A DNA stretch of 64,000 nt, from positions 372,001 through 436,000 of the forward strand of contig NZ_CP038437.2 in assembly GCF_008329985.2 (NCBI RefSeq), written 5' to 3'. The position numbers and the translations under genes were made by a program. Positions 37,001-45,290 of this stretch are shown piece by piece (the first letter of the stretch is position 1; each line of letters starts with the position of its first letter). The notes under the pieces are model-generated. The model saw only the letters and a program-made list of their open reading frames with translations, searched no databases and was not told the DNA's origin. The DNA comes from Halomonas binhaiensis. GTDB taxonomy: Bacteria > Pseudomonadota > Gammaproteobacteria > Pseudomonadales > Halomonadaceae.

Positions 37001-37739
37001 TGTGATGGTAGTAGATGACCACGAACCTAATCGTATGCTGATATCTCGCCAGTTGGAAATGTTGGGGCAGCAAGCGTGTGAAGTAAGTGATGGAGAGTCT
37101 GCCTTTGGTTTGTGGAAGAAAGACCGGTTTGACCTTGTCTTGACGGATTGTAATATGCCAGGAATTTCTGGTTATGACCTGGCAAAAGCAATCCGAAAAG
37201 AAGAAGGAGTCGGGACTCACGATTTCTCGACATATATATATGCCATTACTGCTAACGCAACTGCAGATGAAAACAATAGATGCGTTGATGCAGGAATGGA
37301 TGGCTGCGTATTTAAACCATTATCTCTAGAAGACTTGAGAAGCTTGTTGCTTTCTGTCCAGGCAAGAAAAAAGGTGAATTGCAGACTGAAGGATATTGGT
37401 GATGATGTCGATATATGTCGAATGTGTAAATCAATTGGTGTCGATCCGGATACTGCCAGGGAATTGCTAAGTGAGCTTTATCGTGCAAATGCCAAAGATA
37501 TGGAGGCGCTTTCCCTAGCGATAAGAGATTCAGATGAAGTTGCTCAACTTGAGCTTGTTCATCGAATGAAAGGGGCGATTAGAATGGTTGGTGGTGGAAG
37601 AATTGTTGCTATGTGTGAGCGCATCGAACGTCTTTTTGATAGTCATGAGTCAAGAAGTAAGCGTAACAGCCTTATACAGGAGCTTGTCGAGATGTTGAAT
37701 GAGTTTCAGGCATCAATTTATCCACATGCATCAAAGTAG
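34083..37739 (+). CDS. Hybrid sensor histidine kinase, BvgS/EvgS-like
   Basis: 1218 aa. N-terminal membrane segment, then two tandem periplasmic solute-binding (SBP_bac_3, Venus-flytrap) domains at about 60-300 and 315-555. Then a transmembrane helix (about 548-572), a PAS-like domain (about 595-710), HisKA with H736 in ISHEIRTPLSAMIG, HATPase with NLVSNAIKFT, GCGIAPEDI and GTGLGLVICRQ, a receiver domain with DD near 978 and D1022 in LTDCNMPG, and an Hpt domain with H1160 in HRMKGAIRMVG. This four-step phosphorelay and double flytrap match BvgS/EvgS. The upstream gene is its partner regulator. The ligand is unknown. Confidence 0.93.
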   Translation: MSSMPWNIWRVLLFLVFGLLTDMNSFAKDGETQDLPYVQAQKVQVLDRPSVIHAPVGLSLDEQQWLATKGSLKIGIAEPFIIPYEVFFGEGQYEGISADVLWVLGKVTGKDVEVYKFPSLQAASEAMKKGDIDGIINVREGDVGSDGIWYSQAYINPQIALVRANGDLGEKQSRTEIDYVYDAWNRRAVDNTTISPKISGRAVEMKASPLEAISEVVFGKAHVAVTDNISAQFLISQAYSNDVYVSSLSDYPYGGIRFALSVDSSEFQAIINKVSEEVVANQAESILGRWDGGGVMARNNLELTPGQQTWINDNPLVKVGVNYDFPPYSYYNREGKYSGVTQDILNLLSVMTGLNFQTVPFTTVRAAQLALDSGEVDILADFSPNKERRRTLLFSHPYLLSPYAVVGHKNDNELITQKLLSESMLAVLKDSAMLPGFMEKYTNAKLLYKNDVRSSFQAVENGNARYAIQPLLVSRYFIERMKGTHLEVKDILGGDVYKASFSATSSNAQLQEIVEKALSSIEPNELSVIENRWRTNPVLKTSGWQDYRTAVIISIFIFSVVIALSFAWNFLLRRQVNRRKQAEAGLKDQIEFMEAMIEGTPHPIYIRDDKGGMVRHNSSYQEFVKGNVQEILYKDDISIYSLDDMSSKEIYDDYWHAIKYDKKIIKDRKIVLDGEELTVYHWVIPYKSHSGQVCGVIGGWVDVSDREKLVRDLKEAKQSAERANSYKSTFLATISHEIRTPLSAMIGMLELAVKQSHERQIDTQLITTAYDSSKDLLSLIGDVLDISKIEAGYFELHPDRYNPVDICKSVINTFAPLAEKKGLVLSLNAPGDIHQEVYVDGQRLRQIISNLVSNAIKFTESGQVGVSLTLTPRTDKYLDARIIVHDTGCGIAPEDIERLFAPFTQLKPTVQGTGLGLVICRQLAQMMGGSVEIESQLGKGTTTAVSLVLPPLSPSTHIFSSIDMEEETLSKMRVMVVDDHEPNRMLISRQLEMLGQQACEVSDGESAFGLWKKDRFDLVLTDCNMPGISGYDLAKAIRKEEGVGTHDFSTYIYAITANATADENNRCVDAGMDGCVFKPLSLEDLRSLLLSVQARKKVNCRLKDIGDDVDICRMCKSIGVDPDTARELLSELYRANAKDMEALSLAIRDSDEVAQLELVHRMKGAIRMVGGGRIVAMCERIERLFDSHESRSKRNSLIQELVEMLNEFQASIYPHASK

Positions 37740-37890
37740 AAGGGTGTGAATGATTGGGAATTTTCTGTCAATTCAATAGGATGATTCCTACTTTAAAAAC
37801 AATATATATGAGAGAACATGATGCCTATGTCTGCTTTCGGAGAGTACCGATTGTGGATTCATTAATAGATGGGATGGTGACTCAACAGCC

Positions 37891-39204
37891 ATGAAAAAGA
37901 CTTTATTTTGTTTCTTCTCTGCGTTGTCGCTGTCCTCATCTATCTGCATATATGCTTATGCTGTTGAGCCTTCAAGCGAACAGCCTGTTGCCATGCCTGT
38001 CATGGGACTCCAGGAGATTGTCCTGCGGGCTTTTGAGACAGATCCTATGGTAGTGACAGCTGCAGCAGATCTGGGCATTAGTGCTGGTGCAGTAGATGAG
38101 GCGAGAAGTGCATGGAAGCCTCAGATCGGGTTTCAAGCAGGTGCTGGTGGATCTGCAGATGACGATAGTGATTTTGACCAGACCCGCACATACGGATTTA
38201 CCTTGTCGCAATTAGTGTATGACTTCGGTCGGACAGATAGCACCATTGATCAGAAGTTAGCATTGTCACATGGTAAGCAATATGGGCTGCAAATGGCCGT
38301 AAACAGTGTTGCAGCCAAGGCCATTCAGGCATATCTCAATGTCAAGCGTTATGAAGAGTTGAAGCGTGTAGCAGAAGAGGGAGTCAGCTCATTACAGAAA
38401 GTAAAAGGTATTGCCACCTTGCGAGTCGAAGGGGGCTTGAGTACAAAATCTGATGAATTACAAACTGATGCCAGAATTGCCAGCATGCTGTCACAGATTG
38501 CAGACTATGATGCACAAATAGCTGCTGCAAAAGTCCAGCTTTCTGTGTTGACAGGAGTGCAGGTTCAGGCGTTGGCATCATACCCTGATGACCTGAAGGA
38601 TACCAAGACCAACCTGGATGCTATCGATTATTCTGTGATCCCTGAAGTTCAGCAAGTTGAGTCACAGGCAGAAGCATCGGAAAAAGAGGTTGATATTGCC
38701 AAGACTCAGCGCCTGCCAGCTTTTAGAGTTGAAGGCCAGCGCATTCGTTATGACACGAATGATGCTTATTGGGATACTTCTATTCAGCTAAAGATGGATG
38801 CTCCGATTTATCAGGGAGGAGCGGTATCTGCTCGCGTCAGGCAAGCTGAGAGCCAGGTGCAAATGTCGGAGTCTCAGGTAAATCAGGCTCGTCAGGATGT
38901 TCTTTTGGCTGCTTCTACGGCGAACTCAACTCTACAAGGAGCCAGAGGGAGAACTGTAGCTGCGCAAAGACAGCTGCAAAGCTCACTGAAATCGAGAGAT
39001 GTTTATCGCGATGAATATTTGCTTGGAAATCGAAGCGTCAATGATTTGCTCAGCACCGAACAGGAAGTGTACCAGGCTAAAGTTGCTGTAAAGACTGCCA
39101 TGTATGATCAATGGAAGTCTGTCATTGATTACCGCACGGCGATACATCAGCTGTTGCCTGCATTGCGTGTCCAGGCTCGGTCGGATTTGCTGCCGGATAT
39201 CTAA
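37891..39204 (+). CDS. TolC-family outer membrane efflux protein of type I secretion
   Basis: 437 aa. Signal peptide about 1-26 (ending IYAYAVEP). Two OEP repeats follow with the LRAFETDPMVVTAAADLGISAGAVDEARSAWKPQIGFQAG start and the RQAESQVQMSESQVNQARQDVLLAASTANSTLQGAR second repeat. AQRQLQSSLKSRDVYRDEYLLGNRSVNDLLSTEQEVYQAK is the conserved equatorial region. It resembles AggA/LapE-type T1SS outer membrane channels. It precedes a secreted BapA-like gene and LapB/LapC-like genes, completing the T1SS. Confidence 0.9.
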   Translation: MKKTLFCFFSALSLSSSICIYAYAVEPSSEQPVAMPVMGLQEIVLRAFETDPMVVTAAADLGISAGAVDEARSAWKPQIGFQAGAGGSADDDSDFDQTRTYGFTLSQLVYDFGRTDSTIDQKLALSHGKQYGLQMAVNSVAAKAIQAYLNVKRYEELKRVAEEGVSSLQKVKGIATLRVEGGLSTKSDELQTDARIASMLSQIADYDAQIAAAKVQLSVLTGVQVQALASYPDDLKDTKTNLDAIDYSVIPEVQQVESQAEASEKEVDIAKTQRLPAFRVEGQRIRYDTNDAYWDTSIQLKMDAPIYQGGAVSARVRQAESQVQMSESQVNQARQDVLLAASTANSTLQGARGRTVAAQRQLQSSLKSRDVYRDEYLLGNRSVNDLLSTEQEVYQAKVAVKTAMYDQWKSVIDYRTAIHQLLPALRVQARSDLLPDI

Positions 39205-39224
39205 GATGAGGTGTTCCGTAATCC

Positions 39225-40601
39225 ATGTATATTAAGGTTGTTTCCCGCCTATCTCTAGCCTCGGTAGCATACGATAGCTCTACAGTAGCTTTGTATGGGC
39301 CAAGTGTTGTTCACGTGAGCGCTCAAACGAGTCAGGTGAAAAGTGTCTATCGTCAAGGAAATGACTTGGTCATGACGCTGGATGGTGGCCAGGAAATTAT
39401 ACGTATTCAGGACTATTTCGCTTTCTCTTCGGATGGAGAAAATGCCAATGAACTTGTCTTGGATTCCGGTGATCAATTGGCGAAATATTCATTTTCTGAA
39501 ACTGAGTTGACAGAAGAAGAGCTGTTAGCCGGTGAGAATCAGAATGGTATTTTGCTCAGTTCCACTGTCGAGCCGGTGGCCGACATCGATGAGCTGCTCG
39601 TAGGAGAGAGTGATTCTCTTGTTTCTTCCTTAGGTAACTGGCTGGGTTCACTAAGCCCAACTGCCTGGGGGATTGGCTTGGGAGGAATCCTGCTGGCAGG
39701 TGGTGCAGCCGTAGCACTGATGGATGATGACGACGATAGCAATCACCTCGAGAAAGATGATAGCTCGCCTGACACTCCAACGACTCCGGCTCCAGTCACC
39801 CTTGATGCAGTAATGGATGATCAGGGCGACAACAAGGGTGCCCTGAAAGATGGGGACCGCACTGACGACCATACTCCGACCTTTAAAGGAACAGGAGAGC
39901 CAGGTGCCTCGATCCAGATTAATGATAGTGACGGTGAGACGCTGGCAAGCACACAGGTGGCAGAAGACGGTACCTGGTCGGTAAGCTTGCCAACCCAGGA
40001 GGATGGGGATCATCAGTACCAAGTGGTACAGATTGTCGGGGAAGATGTGCAGCAAGGTGACAGTATTAGTCTCACGATAGGAGAGGATGCTATAGATCCG
40101 GATAGCTCCTCCGACCCTGTGTTGGCCATAGATCCGGTCAGTGATGATGATGTGGTGGGAACGAATGAGCTCGAGGATGGTATATCGATATCAGGCTCTG
40201 CTGAGGGGGTTGATGCTGGATCTACCATGATCATCACTCTGAATGGAAAATCCTATAACACAGAACTTAATACAGATGGCAGTTGGGAGATTGAACTGCC
40301 TGGTGAGACACTGACGAATCTCTCTGCTGGTGAGCACGAATTGATGCTGACGGTGGTGGACGATGCCGGAGAGTCTCATAGTATACAGCGTACCTTGTTG
40401 ATAGAGAGTGATACGTTAGCCATGTCGGCGAGCTCGGAGGAGCTTTCAATCGATCTGAGTGAGCTGCTCGATAATAGTAGTACCGCGTCGCATTCAGTTA
40501 TCGATGCCGGGCATGACCCAGGTCATGATGCAATATCTGCGCAAAGTTCATCCTTTGACATGGCGGCGTTACTGGAGGGGGCTTCATTGCCTTTGATGTA
40601 A
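39225..40601 (+). CDS. Short BapA-like surface protein (BapA prefix domain plus two Ig-like domains)
   Basis: 458 aa. Residues about 1-80 resemble the BapA-prefix-like domain that starts giant biofilm adhesins. A hydrophobic stretch SPTAWGIGLGGILLAGGAAVALM (about 144-166) followed by an Asp run is also BapA-like. Then two Ig-like domains (about 190-285 and 290-395), the first with GTGEPGASIQINDSDGETLASTQVAEDGTWSVSLP, the second with ISGSAEGVDAGSTMIITLNGK. The C-terminal 60 residues (SIDLSELLDNS...SFDMAALLEGASLPLM) could be a T1SS signal. No RTX nonapeptides or dialanine LapG site were recognised. Giant BapA proteins have dozens of Ig repeats, so this is a miniature version. Flanked by T1SS genes. 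Confidence 0.72.
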   Translation: MYIKVVSRLSLASVAYDSSTVALYGPSVVHVSAQTSQVKSVYRQGNDLVMTLDGGQEIIRIQDYFAFSSDGENANELVLDSGDQLAKYSFSETELTEEELLAGENQNGILLSSTVEPVADIDELLVGESDSLVSSLGNWLGSLSPTAWGIGLGGILLAGGAAVALMDDDDDSNHLEKDDSSPDTPTTPAPVTLDAVMDDQGDNKGALKDGDRTDDHTPTFKGTGEPGASIQINDSDGETLASTQVAEDGTWSVSLPTQEDGDHQYQVVQIVGEDVQQGDSISLTIGEDAIDPDSSSDPVLAIDPVSDDDVVGTNELEDGISISGSAEGVDAGSTMIITLNGKSYNTELNTDGSWEIELPGETLTNLSAGEHELMLTVVDDAGESHSIQRTLLIESDTLAMSASSEELSIDLSELLDNSSTASHSVIDAGHDPGHDAISAQSSSFDMAALLEGASLPLM

Positions 40602-40650
40602 CCCTTACTGTCATGATGATAGGTAAGTAAGTTCATTAGGAAGATGTGAA

Positions 40651-40681
40651 AGAGGCCACCATACTAGGTGGTCTTTTTTTA
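40651..40681 (+). terminator. Rho-independent terminator after the BapA-like gene
   Basis: GAGGCCACC pairs with GGTGGTC(TT) around a 6-base loop, with one wobble, followed by a run of seven T. It lies 50 bases after the stop codon. It argues that the ABC transporter gene starts downstream at 40811 rather than at the GTG at 40646. Confidence 0.8.
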
Positions 40682-40810
40682 GGTAATTTCCTACGTTTTC
40701 TCCGGAATGTTCTGGGGGACTTCAAATCCAGTGCCTCCTTACACTTGACTCATACATTCGTTTACTTGCCAGAGACTGAGCCGGGTCTAACTGGTTGTGG
40801 GATATATCAT

Positions 40811-42922
40811 ATGGGCACTCGTGATCATGGAGCTTGGCTAACAGCCTTTGTCGCTGTAGCCAAGCATCATCGCTTGGATTTCTCCGAAGAAAATGTCCGG
40901 GTAGCAATGAGTTGGGAAGAGGACTCCCCTCTAGATCTTTACCTGGAAGACATGGGCAAGCAGTTGGGAATGACTGTGCGCAACGTGGGGTTTTCCACCG
41001 TCCTTCTTACACCTTGGCGGATGCCCATGGTGGTGCAGTTCCATGATGGCCAGGTTGGCATGGTGGAGAAGATTGATCGAGATGGGAAAATCCATATCCA
41101 ATTCAGCACAGATGGTGGCCTTGCAACGTCCTTTGACAAAGCGGAATTGGCTGAAAAGGTAGCGCATGCCATTCTGCTGAAACCTCGAGAGTCAGCTCCC
41201 GATGTGCGCGTAGATGAATATCTCAAGCCGTATAAGCGTAACTGGCTATGGAGTATAGTCTTTCGCGACTGGCGCAGATATACCGATATCATCATCGCTT
41301 CTCTGGTAGCCAACGTACTGGCACTGGCAGGCATGACCTTCTCCATGCAGGTATACGATAGGGTGGTGCCGGCTCAGTCTTACCCGACCCTATGGGTACT
41401 GTTTGGTGGTGTGATGCTGGCGATATGTTTCGAGTTCTGCATGCGCCTGACACGCACTCATATTTCAGATGTCATAGGTAAGCGAGCGGACTTGCGTCTG
41501 TCGGACAAGGTTTTTGGTCATGCGCTACGGGTCCAGAATAGTGCGCGCTCCAAGTCGACAGCGTCATTCATTTCCCAGGTCCGTGAACTGGAGCAGGTGC
41601 GTGAGCTGGTCACGTCAACAACGATTGGGGCAGTTGCCGATCTTCCGTTCTTCTTCTTGTTTGCTGCTGTCATTTGGTTGATTGGGGGGCCGTTGGTTTT
41701 CATCGTTCTGGCTGCTGTTCCCCTGTTGCTGATTCCTGGTGTATTGCTGCAGCGTCCTCTGGCGCGTTTGGCAAATGACGGTTTGCGTGAGTCTGCCGTA
41801 CGCAATGCGACTCTGATCGAGTCAGTGGAGAATGTAGAAGACATCAAGTTGTTATGTGCTGAACAGCGGTTTCAGAATCAATGGAATCATGCCAACCAGG
41901 TGTCGGCAGATATTGCCAAGCGGCAACGTTTCCTTGTCGGCATGTTAATGACCTGGACGCAGGAAGTGCAGTCCATTGTTTATGCTTCAGTGCTGCTGAC
42001 GGGAGCCTATCTTGTCATCAATGGTGATTTGACCACTGGTGCTCTGGTCGGTACCAGTATCCTGGCATCCCGCACAATTGCCCCCTTGTCGCAGATTTCC
42101 GGTGTGTTATCTCGCTGGCAGCAGGCCAAAGTGGCTCGCAACGGTCTGGATGAACTGATGAAGCGCCCACTGGACCAGCCGGAAAACGGGCGTGCTGTGC
42201 ACAAGGCAGTAATTCGTGGTGGGTATGATCTTCGCAATGTCGAATTCTGGTACGACGACGAAAAGAAGGTCTCCAACCTTTCGGTGCCAAACCTTTCAAT
42301 CAAACCAGGTGAGAAAATTGCCTTACTGGGACGTAATGGTGCTGGTAAATCGACATTGCTGCAGCTACTGGCGGGCATGCGATTTGCTTCCCAAGGGCAT
42401 GTACTGATTGATGATGTGAACATCACATCATTAGATACAGGCGACCTGCGGCGTGATATGTGCCTGTTGCACCAGAACACCAAGTTGTTCTTTGGCTCAT
42501 TACGTGAAAACTTGATCATGGGCTCGCCTCTGGCGACAGATGAAGAGATTCACCAGGCATTGGTGCTGAGTGGTGCATTGAGTTTTGTTCAGCAGCAGCA
42601 GGGTGGACTGGATTACATGATCATGGAGGGCGGGCTGGGGCTGTCTGGTGGTCAACGTCAAGCGTTGCTGTTGGCCCGTCTGCTGATTCGTAGCCCTAAT
42701 ATTGTGCTCCTCGACGAACCAACGGCTGCAATGGATGAGATGACTGAGCGCCAGGTGGTCAAGCAGCTTAAGCGCTGGATGGGGCAGCGGACCCTGGTAG
42801 TAGCGACTCATAGACCAGAATTACTTGAGTTGGTAGACCGTGTCATCGTGGTCAATGACGGAAAGATCGTCGCTGATGATGCGCGTGATGTAGTGCTCAA
42901 GAAGTTTTCCAAGGCCTCCTGA
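40811..42922 (+). CDS. Type I secretion ABC transporter (LapB/RtxB-like)
   Basis: 703 aa from ATG 40811; the open frame extends to 40646 but crosses a terminator. The N-terminal C39-like domain (about 1-125) lacks the catalytic Cys (DHGAWLTAFVAVAKHH at the expected site), so it is a CLD that docks unfolded substrate rather than a peptidase. An ABC exporter membrane domain follows (about 145-430), then the ATPase with Walker A LLGRNGAGKST (about 511), LSGGQRQALLLARLL signature and Walker B VLLDEPTAAMD. With the HlyD-type and TolC-type genes it forms a T1SS, whose likely cargo is the BapA-like protein upstream. Confidence 0.9.
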   Translation: MGTRDHGAWLTAFVAVAKHHRLDFSEENVRVAMSWEEDSPLDLYLEDMGKQLGMTVRNVGFSTVLLTPWRMPMVVQFHDGQVGMVEKIDRDGKIHIQFSTDGGLATSFDKAELAEKVAHAILLKPRESAPDVRVDEYLKPYKRNWLWSIVFRDWRRYTDIIIASLVANVLALAGMTFSMQVYDRVVPAQSYPTLWVLFGGVMLAICFEFCMRLTRTHISDVIGKRADLRLSDKVFGHALRVQNSARSKSTASFISQVRELEQVRELVTSTTIGAVADLPFFFLFAAVIWLIGGPLVFIVLAAVPLLLIPGVLLQRPLARLANDGLRESAVRNATLIESVENVEDIKLLCAEQRFQNQWNHANQVSADIAKRQRFLVGMLMTWTQEVQSIVYASVLLTGAYLVINGDLTTGALVGTSILASRTIAPLSQISGVLSRWQQAKVARNGLDELMKRPLDQPENGRAVHKAVIRGGYDLRNVEFWYDDEKKVSNLSVPNLSIKPGEKIALLGRNGAGKSTLLQLLAGMRFASQGHVLIDDVNITSLDTGDLRRDMCLLHQNTKLFFGSLRENLIMGSPLATDEEIHQALVLSGALSFVQQQQGGLDYMIMEGGLGLSGGQRQALLLARLLIRSPNIVLLDEPTAAMDEMTERQVVKQLKRWMGQRTLVVATHRPELLELVDRVIVVNDGKIVADDARDVVLKKFSKAS

Positions 42923-42953
42923 GGTCAGTCGAGAGATGGAGAGGTAAGAGGCC

Positions 42954-44168
42954 ATGTCGGGCATATCCAATCTGAATGCGCCAAGTGGATCATCGCTGTC
43001 CCGCCCTGGGGCAAATATGCCTCTGCGTGAACCAGCGCTACCGAAGAGCACTATCATCGTGTGGCTGACAGTCCTTGTGCTGAGTGCCTTTATAGCATGG
43101 GCTTGGTATTTTCAGCTGGCAGAGGTCACTACAGGTAGTGGCAAGGTCGTGCCGTCGTCCCGTGAGCAGGTCGTGCAAAGCCTGGAGGGAGGGATCCTCA
43201 AGCAGCTCTATGTGAAAGTGGGTGACAGGGTCGACAAGGATCAAACGCTGGCAGAGTTTGATCCTATCAAGTCAGAGTCGGCAGTAAATGAGACGAGAGC
43301 CAAATTGCAGGCTCTATTGGCGAGTGCCGCACGCCTGCGAGCTGAAGTCAATGACAGAGAACCTGAGTTTCCACCCGAAGTCACTATCGATCAAAGCCTG
43401 GTTGATTCGGAAATGCGCTTGTACCGGTCTCGCAGGGATAGCCTCAATGAGACGGTCAGTGGGCTACAGCATGCCTTGAACCTGCTGCAGCAGGAAATTC
43501 GCATGACAGAGCCCTATGTGTCCAAGGGGGCTGCCAGTGCAGTAGAAGTGTTACGCCTGCGTCGACAGGCCAGCGACCTTCAGAACAAGATTGATGATGC
43601 GCGTAATCAATATTACGTCAAGGCTCGTGAAGAACTCTCCAAGACTACGGGAGACATTGAATCCTTGCGCTCGGTCGTAAGAGGGCGCCAGGATGCCTTG
43701 ACTCGGTTGGTCTTCACATCTCCTGTCAATGGCATAGTAAAGGACATCGACGTTACTACCGCAGGGGGGGTTGTACCGCCTAACGGTAATGTGATGACCA
43801 TTGTTCCGGTAGAAGACCAGCTTCTGATCGAAGCGCGAATATCCCCACGAGATGTGGCTTTCGTGCACCCTGGACAAAGAGCTCTGGTCAAGATTACTGC
43901 CTATGACTACTCCATCTACGGTGGGCTGGATGGGGAGGTGACAACGATCTCTCCTGATACCATTCAGGATGAAGTGAAACGCGATACCTACTATTACCGT
44001 GTCTACATCCGCACAGATAAGTCCTATCTGGAGAATGATGCTGGACACAAGTTCCCGATATCACCTGGGATGATCGCGACTGTGGATATCGCAACCGGCT
44101 CGAAGAGTGTCCTGGGTTATCTGCTCAAGCCTCTGAACAAGGCACGAGAGGCTCTGAGGGAACGCTGA
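42954..44168 (+). CDS. Type I secretion membrane fusion protein, HlyD/LapC-like
   Basis: 404 aa. N-terminal cytosolic tail, one membrane helix (about residues 32-54, IIVWLTVLVLSAFIAWAWYF), then the biotinyl-lipoyl-like GSGKVVPSSREQVVQSLEGGILKQLYVKVGDRVDKDQTLAEFDP. Long alpha-hairpin coiled coil (about 100-230) and C-terminal beta-barrel with VEDQLLIEARISPRDVAFVHPGQRALVKITAYDYSIYGGLDG, typical of HlyD/LapC. Follows the ABC gene by 31 bases. Bridges the inner-membrane exporter and the TolC-type channel. Confidence 0.92.
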   Translation: MSGISNLNAPSGSSLSRPGANMPLREPALPKSTIIVWLTVLVLSAFIAWAWYFQLAEVTTGSGKVVPSSREQVVQSLEGGILKQLYVKVGDRVDKDQTLAEFDPIKSESAVNETRAKLQALLASAARLRAEVNDREPEFPPEVTIDQSLVDSEMRLYRSRRDSLNETVSGLQHALNLLQQEIRMTEPYVSKGAASAVEVLRLRRQASDLQNKIDDARNQYYVKAREELSKTTGDIESLRSVVRGRQDALTRLVFTSPVNGIVKDIDVTTAGGVVPPNGNVMTIVPVEDQLLIEARISPRDVAFVHPGQRALVKITAYDYSIYGGLDGEVTTISPDTIQDEVKRDTYYYRVYIRTDKSYLENDAGHKFPISPGMIATVDIATGSKSVLGYLLKPLNKAREALRER

Positions 44169-44192
44169 AATTTCCCATAATGGATCTGCCAT

Positions 44193-44225
44193 GAACGGAG
44201 TCTGTGCATGACGCCAGCTCCGTTC
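44193..44225. terminator. Weak hairpin after the LapC-like gene
   Basis: GAACGGAG (44193-44200) pairs with CTCCGTTC (44218-44225) around a 17-base loop. It sits in the gap between the convergent secretion and catR genes. No T-run is seen. Confidence 0.35.
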
Positions 44226-44272
44226 TCGGTCAAGGCGTCAGCAAAAACCTTTCAGGCATCGCGAAAGATAAA

Positions 44273-45175
44273 TCAGGGATATTTTCCGCGACGCCGATTT
44301 TCTACCAGCACATCAAGAATTTCCGTTGCCAGCTTCATGGTCTCCGTAGGTTTTTCCCCGCGCCGCCGACTACATACGATAGGTGAAGTGATGTGGGACT
44401 CCGCCAGATACAGGTAGCGGATACCATCACGTTTCTGCCGCTTTACCTGCTCTGGCACTAGTGTGATGCCAAAATCAGAGACGACCAATCCCAGGGCTGT
44501 CTGCATTTCGTTTGCTTCTTGCACGACATTTAGCTTGAGACCTCTACGTCGAAACAGGCCTTGGACGATATCTGCCAGGCTTGGTCTTGGGCTGGCTGGA
44601 TAGAGCACAATTGGGTATTCGGCCAGTTCCTGCATAGAAGGAGTAGTGCCATCCAGGGGATGGCCTTCCGGTACTGCTGCCATCAAGGGTTCTTCGAACA
44701 ATACCTGTTGTTCGATTTCTGGATCGTCAATCACCAGGCGACCAAAACCAATGTCGATGCGCCCTGCTTTTAGAGCGTGTACCTGCTCTACCGTTGTCAT
44801 TTCAGCCAACGTCAGTTCCAAATTCTCCTTTTGTCGTAATTCTCTTACCAGGATAGGGAGCTGGCCGTAAAACAATGACGGTACGAAGCCAATGCCAAAG
44901 ATTTCGCGACTATGGCGGACCATGCGACGCACTGCGCTGACAGTAGTATCCAACTTTTCAAGTATCTGGATGGCGTGCTCATGGAAGAACTTTCCTGCTG
45001 GGGTCAGACTCAGCCCACGAGGCCCTCGGATGAAAAGCTTGACGCCGAGCTCTTCTTCTAATTGGTTGATTTGTCGGGTTAAAGGTGGCTGGGCCATATG
45101 CAGCTTGGCCGCCGCGCGAGTAATGTTCAATTCTTCTGCAGCTGCACAGAAATAGCGAAGATGGCGAAGCTCCAT
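44273..45175 (-). CDS. catR: LysR-family regulator CatR/BenM/CatM
   Basis: 300 aa from ATG 45175, chosen because MELRHLRYFCAAAEELNITRAAAKLHMAQPPLTRQINQLEEELGVKLF is the canonical CatR/BenM winged-helix start. The C-terminal effector domain contains the VVSDFGITLVPEQVKR segment. BenM and CatM activate cat and ben genes on binding cis,cis-muconate (and benzoate). It is divergent from catB. Its Shine-Dalgarno sits inside an ATAC-N7-GTAT operator (45177-45191), so autorepression would be direct. Confidence 0.92.
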   Translation of the reverse strand: MELRHLRYFCAAAEELNITRAAAKLHMAQPPLTRQINQLEEELGVKLFIRGPRGLSLTPAGKFFHEHAIQILEKLDTTVSAVRRMVRHSREIFGIGFVPSLFYGQLPILVRELRQKENLELTLAEMTTVEQVHALKAGRIDIGFGRLVIDDPEIEQQVLFEEPLMAAVPEGHPLDGTTPSMQELAEYPIVLYPASPRPSLADIVQGLFRRRGLKLNVVQEANEMQTALGLVVSDFGITLVPEQVKRQKRDGIRYLYLAESHITSPIVCSRRRGEKPTETMKLATEILDVLVENRRRGKYP

Positions 45176-45176
45176 A

Positions 45177-45191
45177 ATACCTCCAGGGTAT
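45177..45191. promoter_or_regulatory. ATAC-N7-GTAT operator between catR and catB
   Basis: ATAC CTCCAGG GTAT is a perfect fit to the CatM/BenM recognition consensus ATAC-N7-GTAT. It begins two bases from the catR start codon, and its N7, read on the minus strand, contains the catR GGAGG ribosome site. A weaker inverted ACCA...TGGT at 45206-45216 may be the secondary site. Confidence 0.75.
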
Positions 45192-45290
45192 GGAAGACCA
45201 CTTAAACCATATTGGTTCCAAGGCTCAAGGGCAACGAGACTGTTGCTCAATGCCAGAGCAGTACCGAGTCACCCGACTGCAGGAGCCGCC

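Noticed and set aside
40646..40810. Upstream GTG start for the LapB-like ABC transporter
   Set aside because: It would place a strong Rho-independent terminator inside the coding sequence, and the extra 55 residues do not look like a T1SS ATPase N-terminus.
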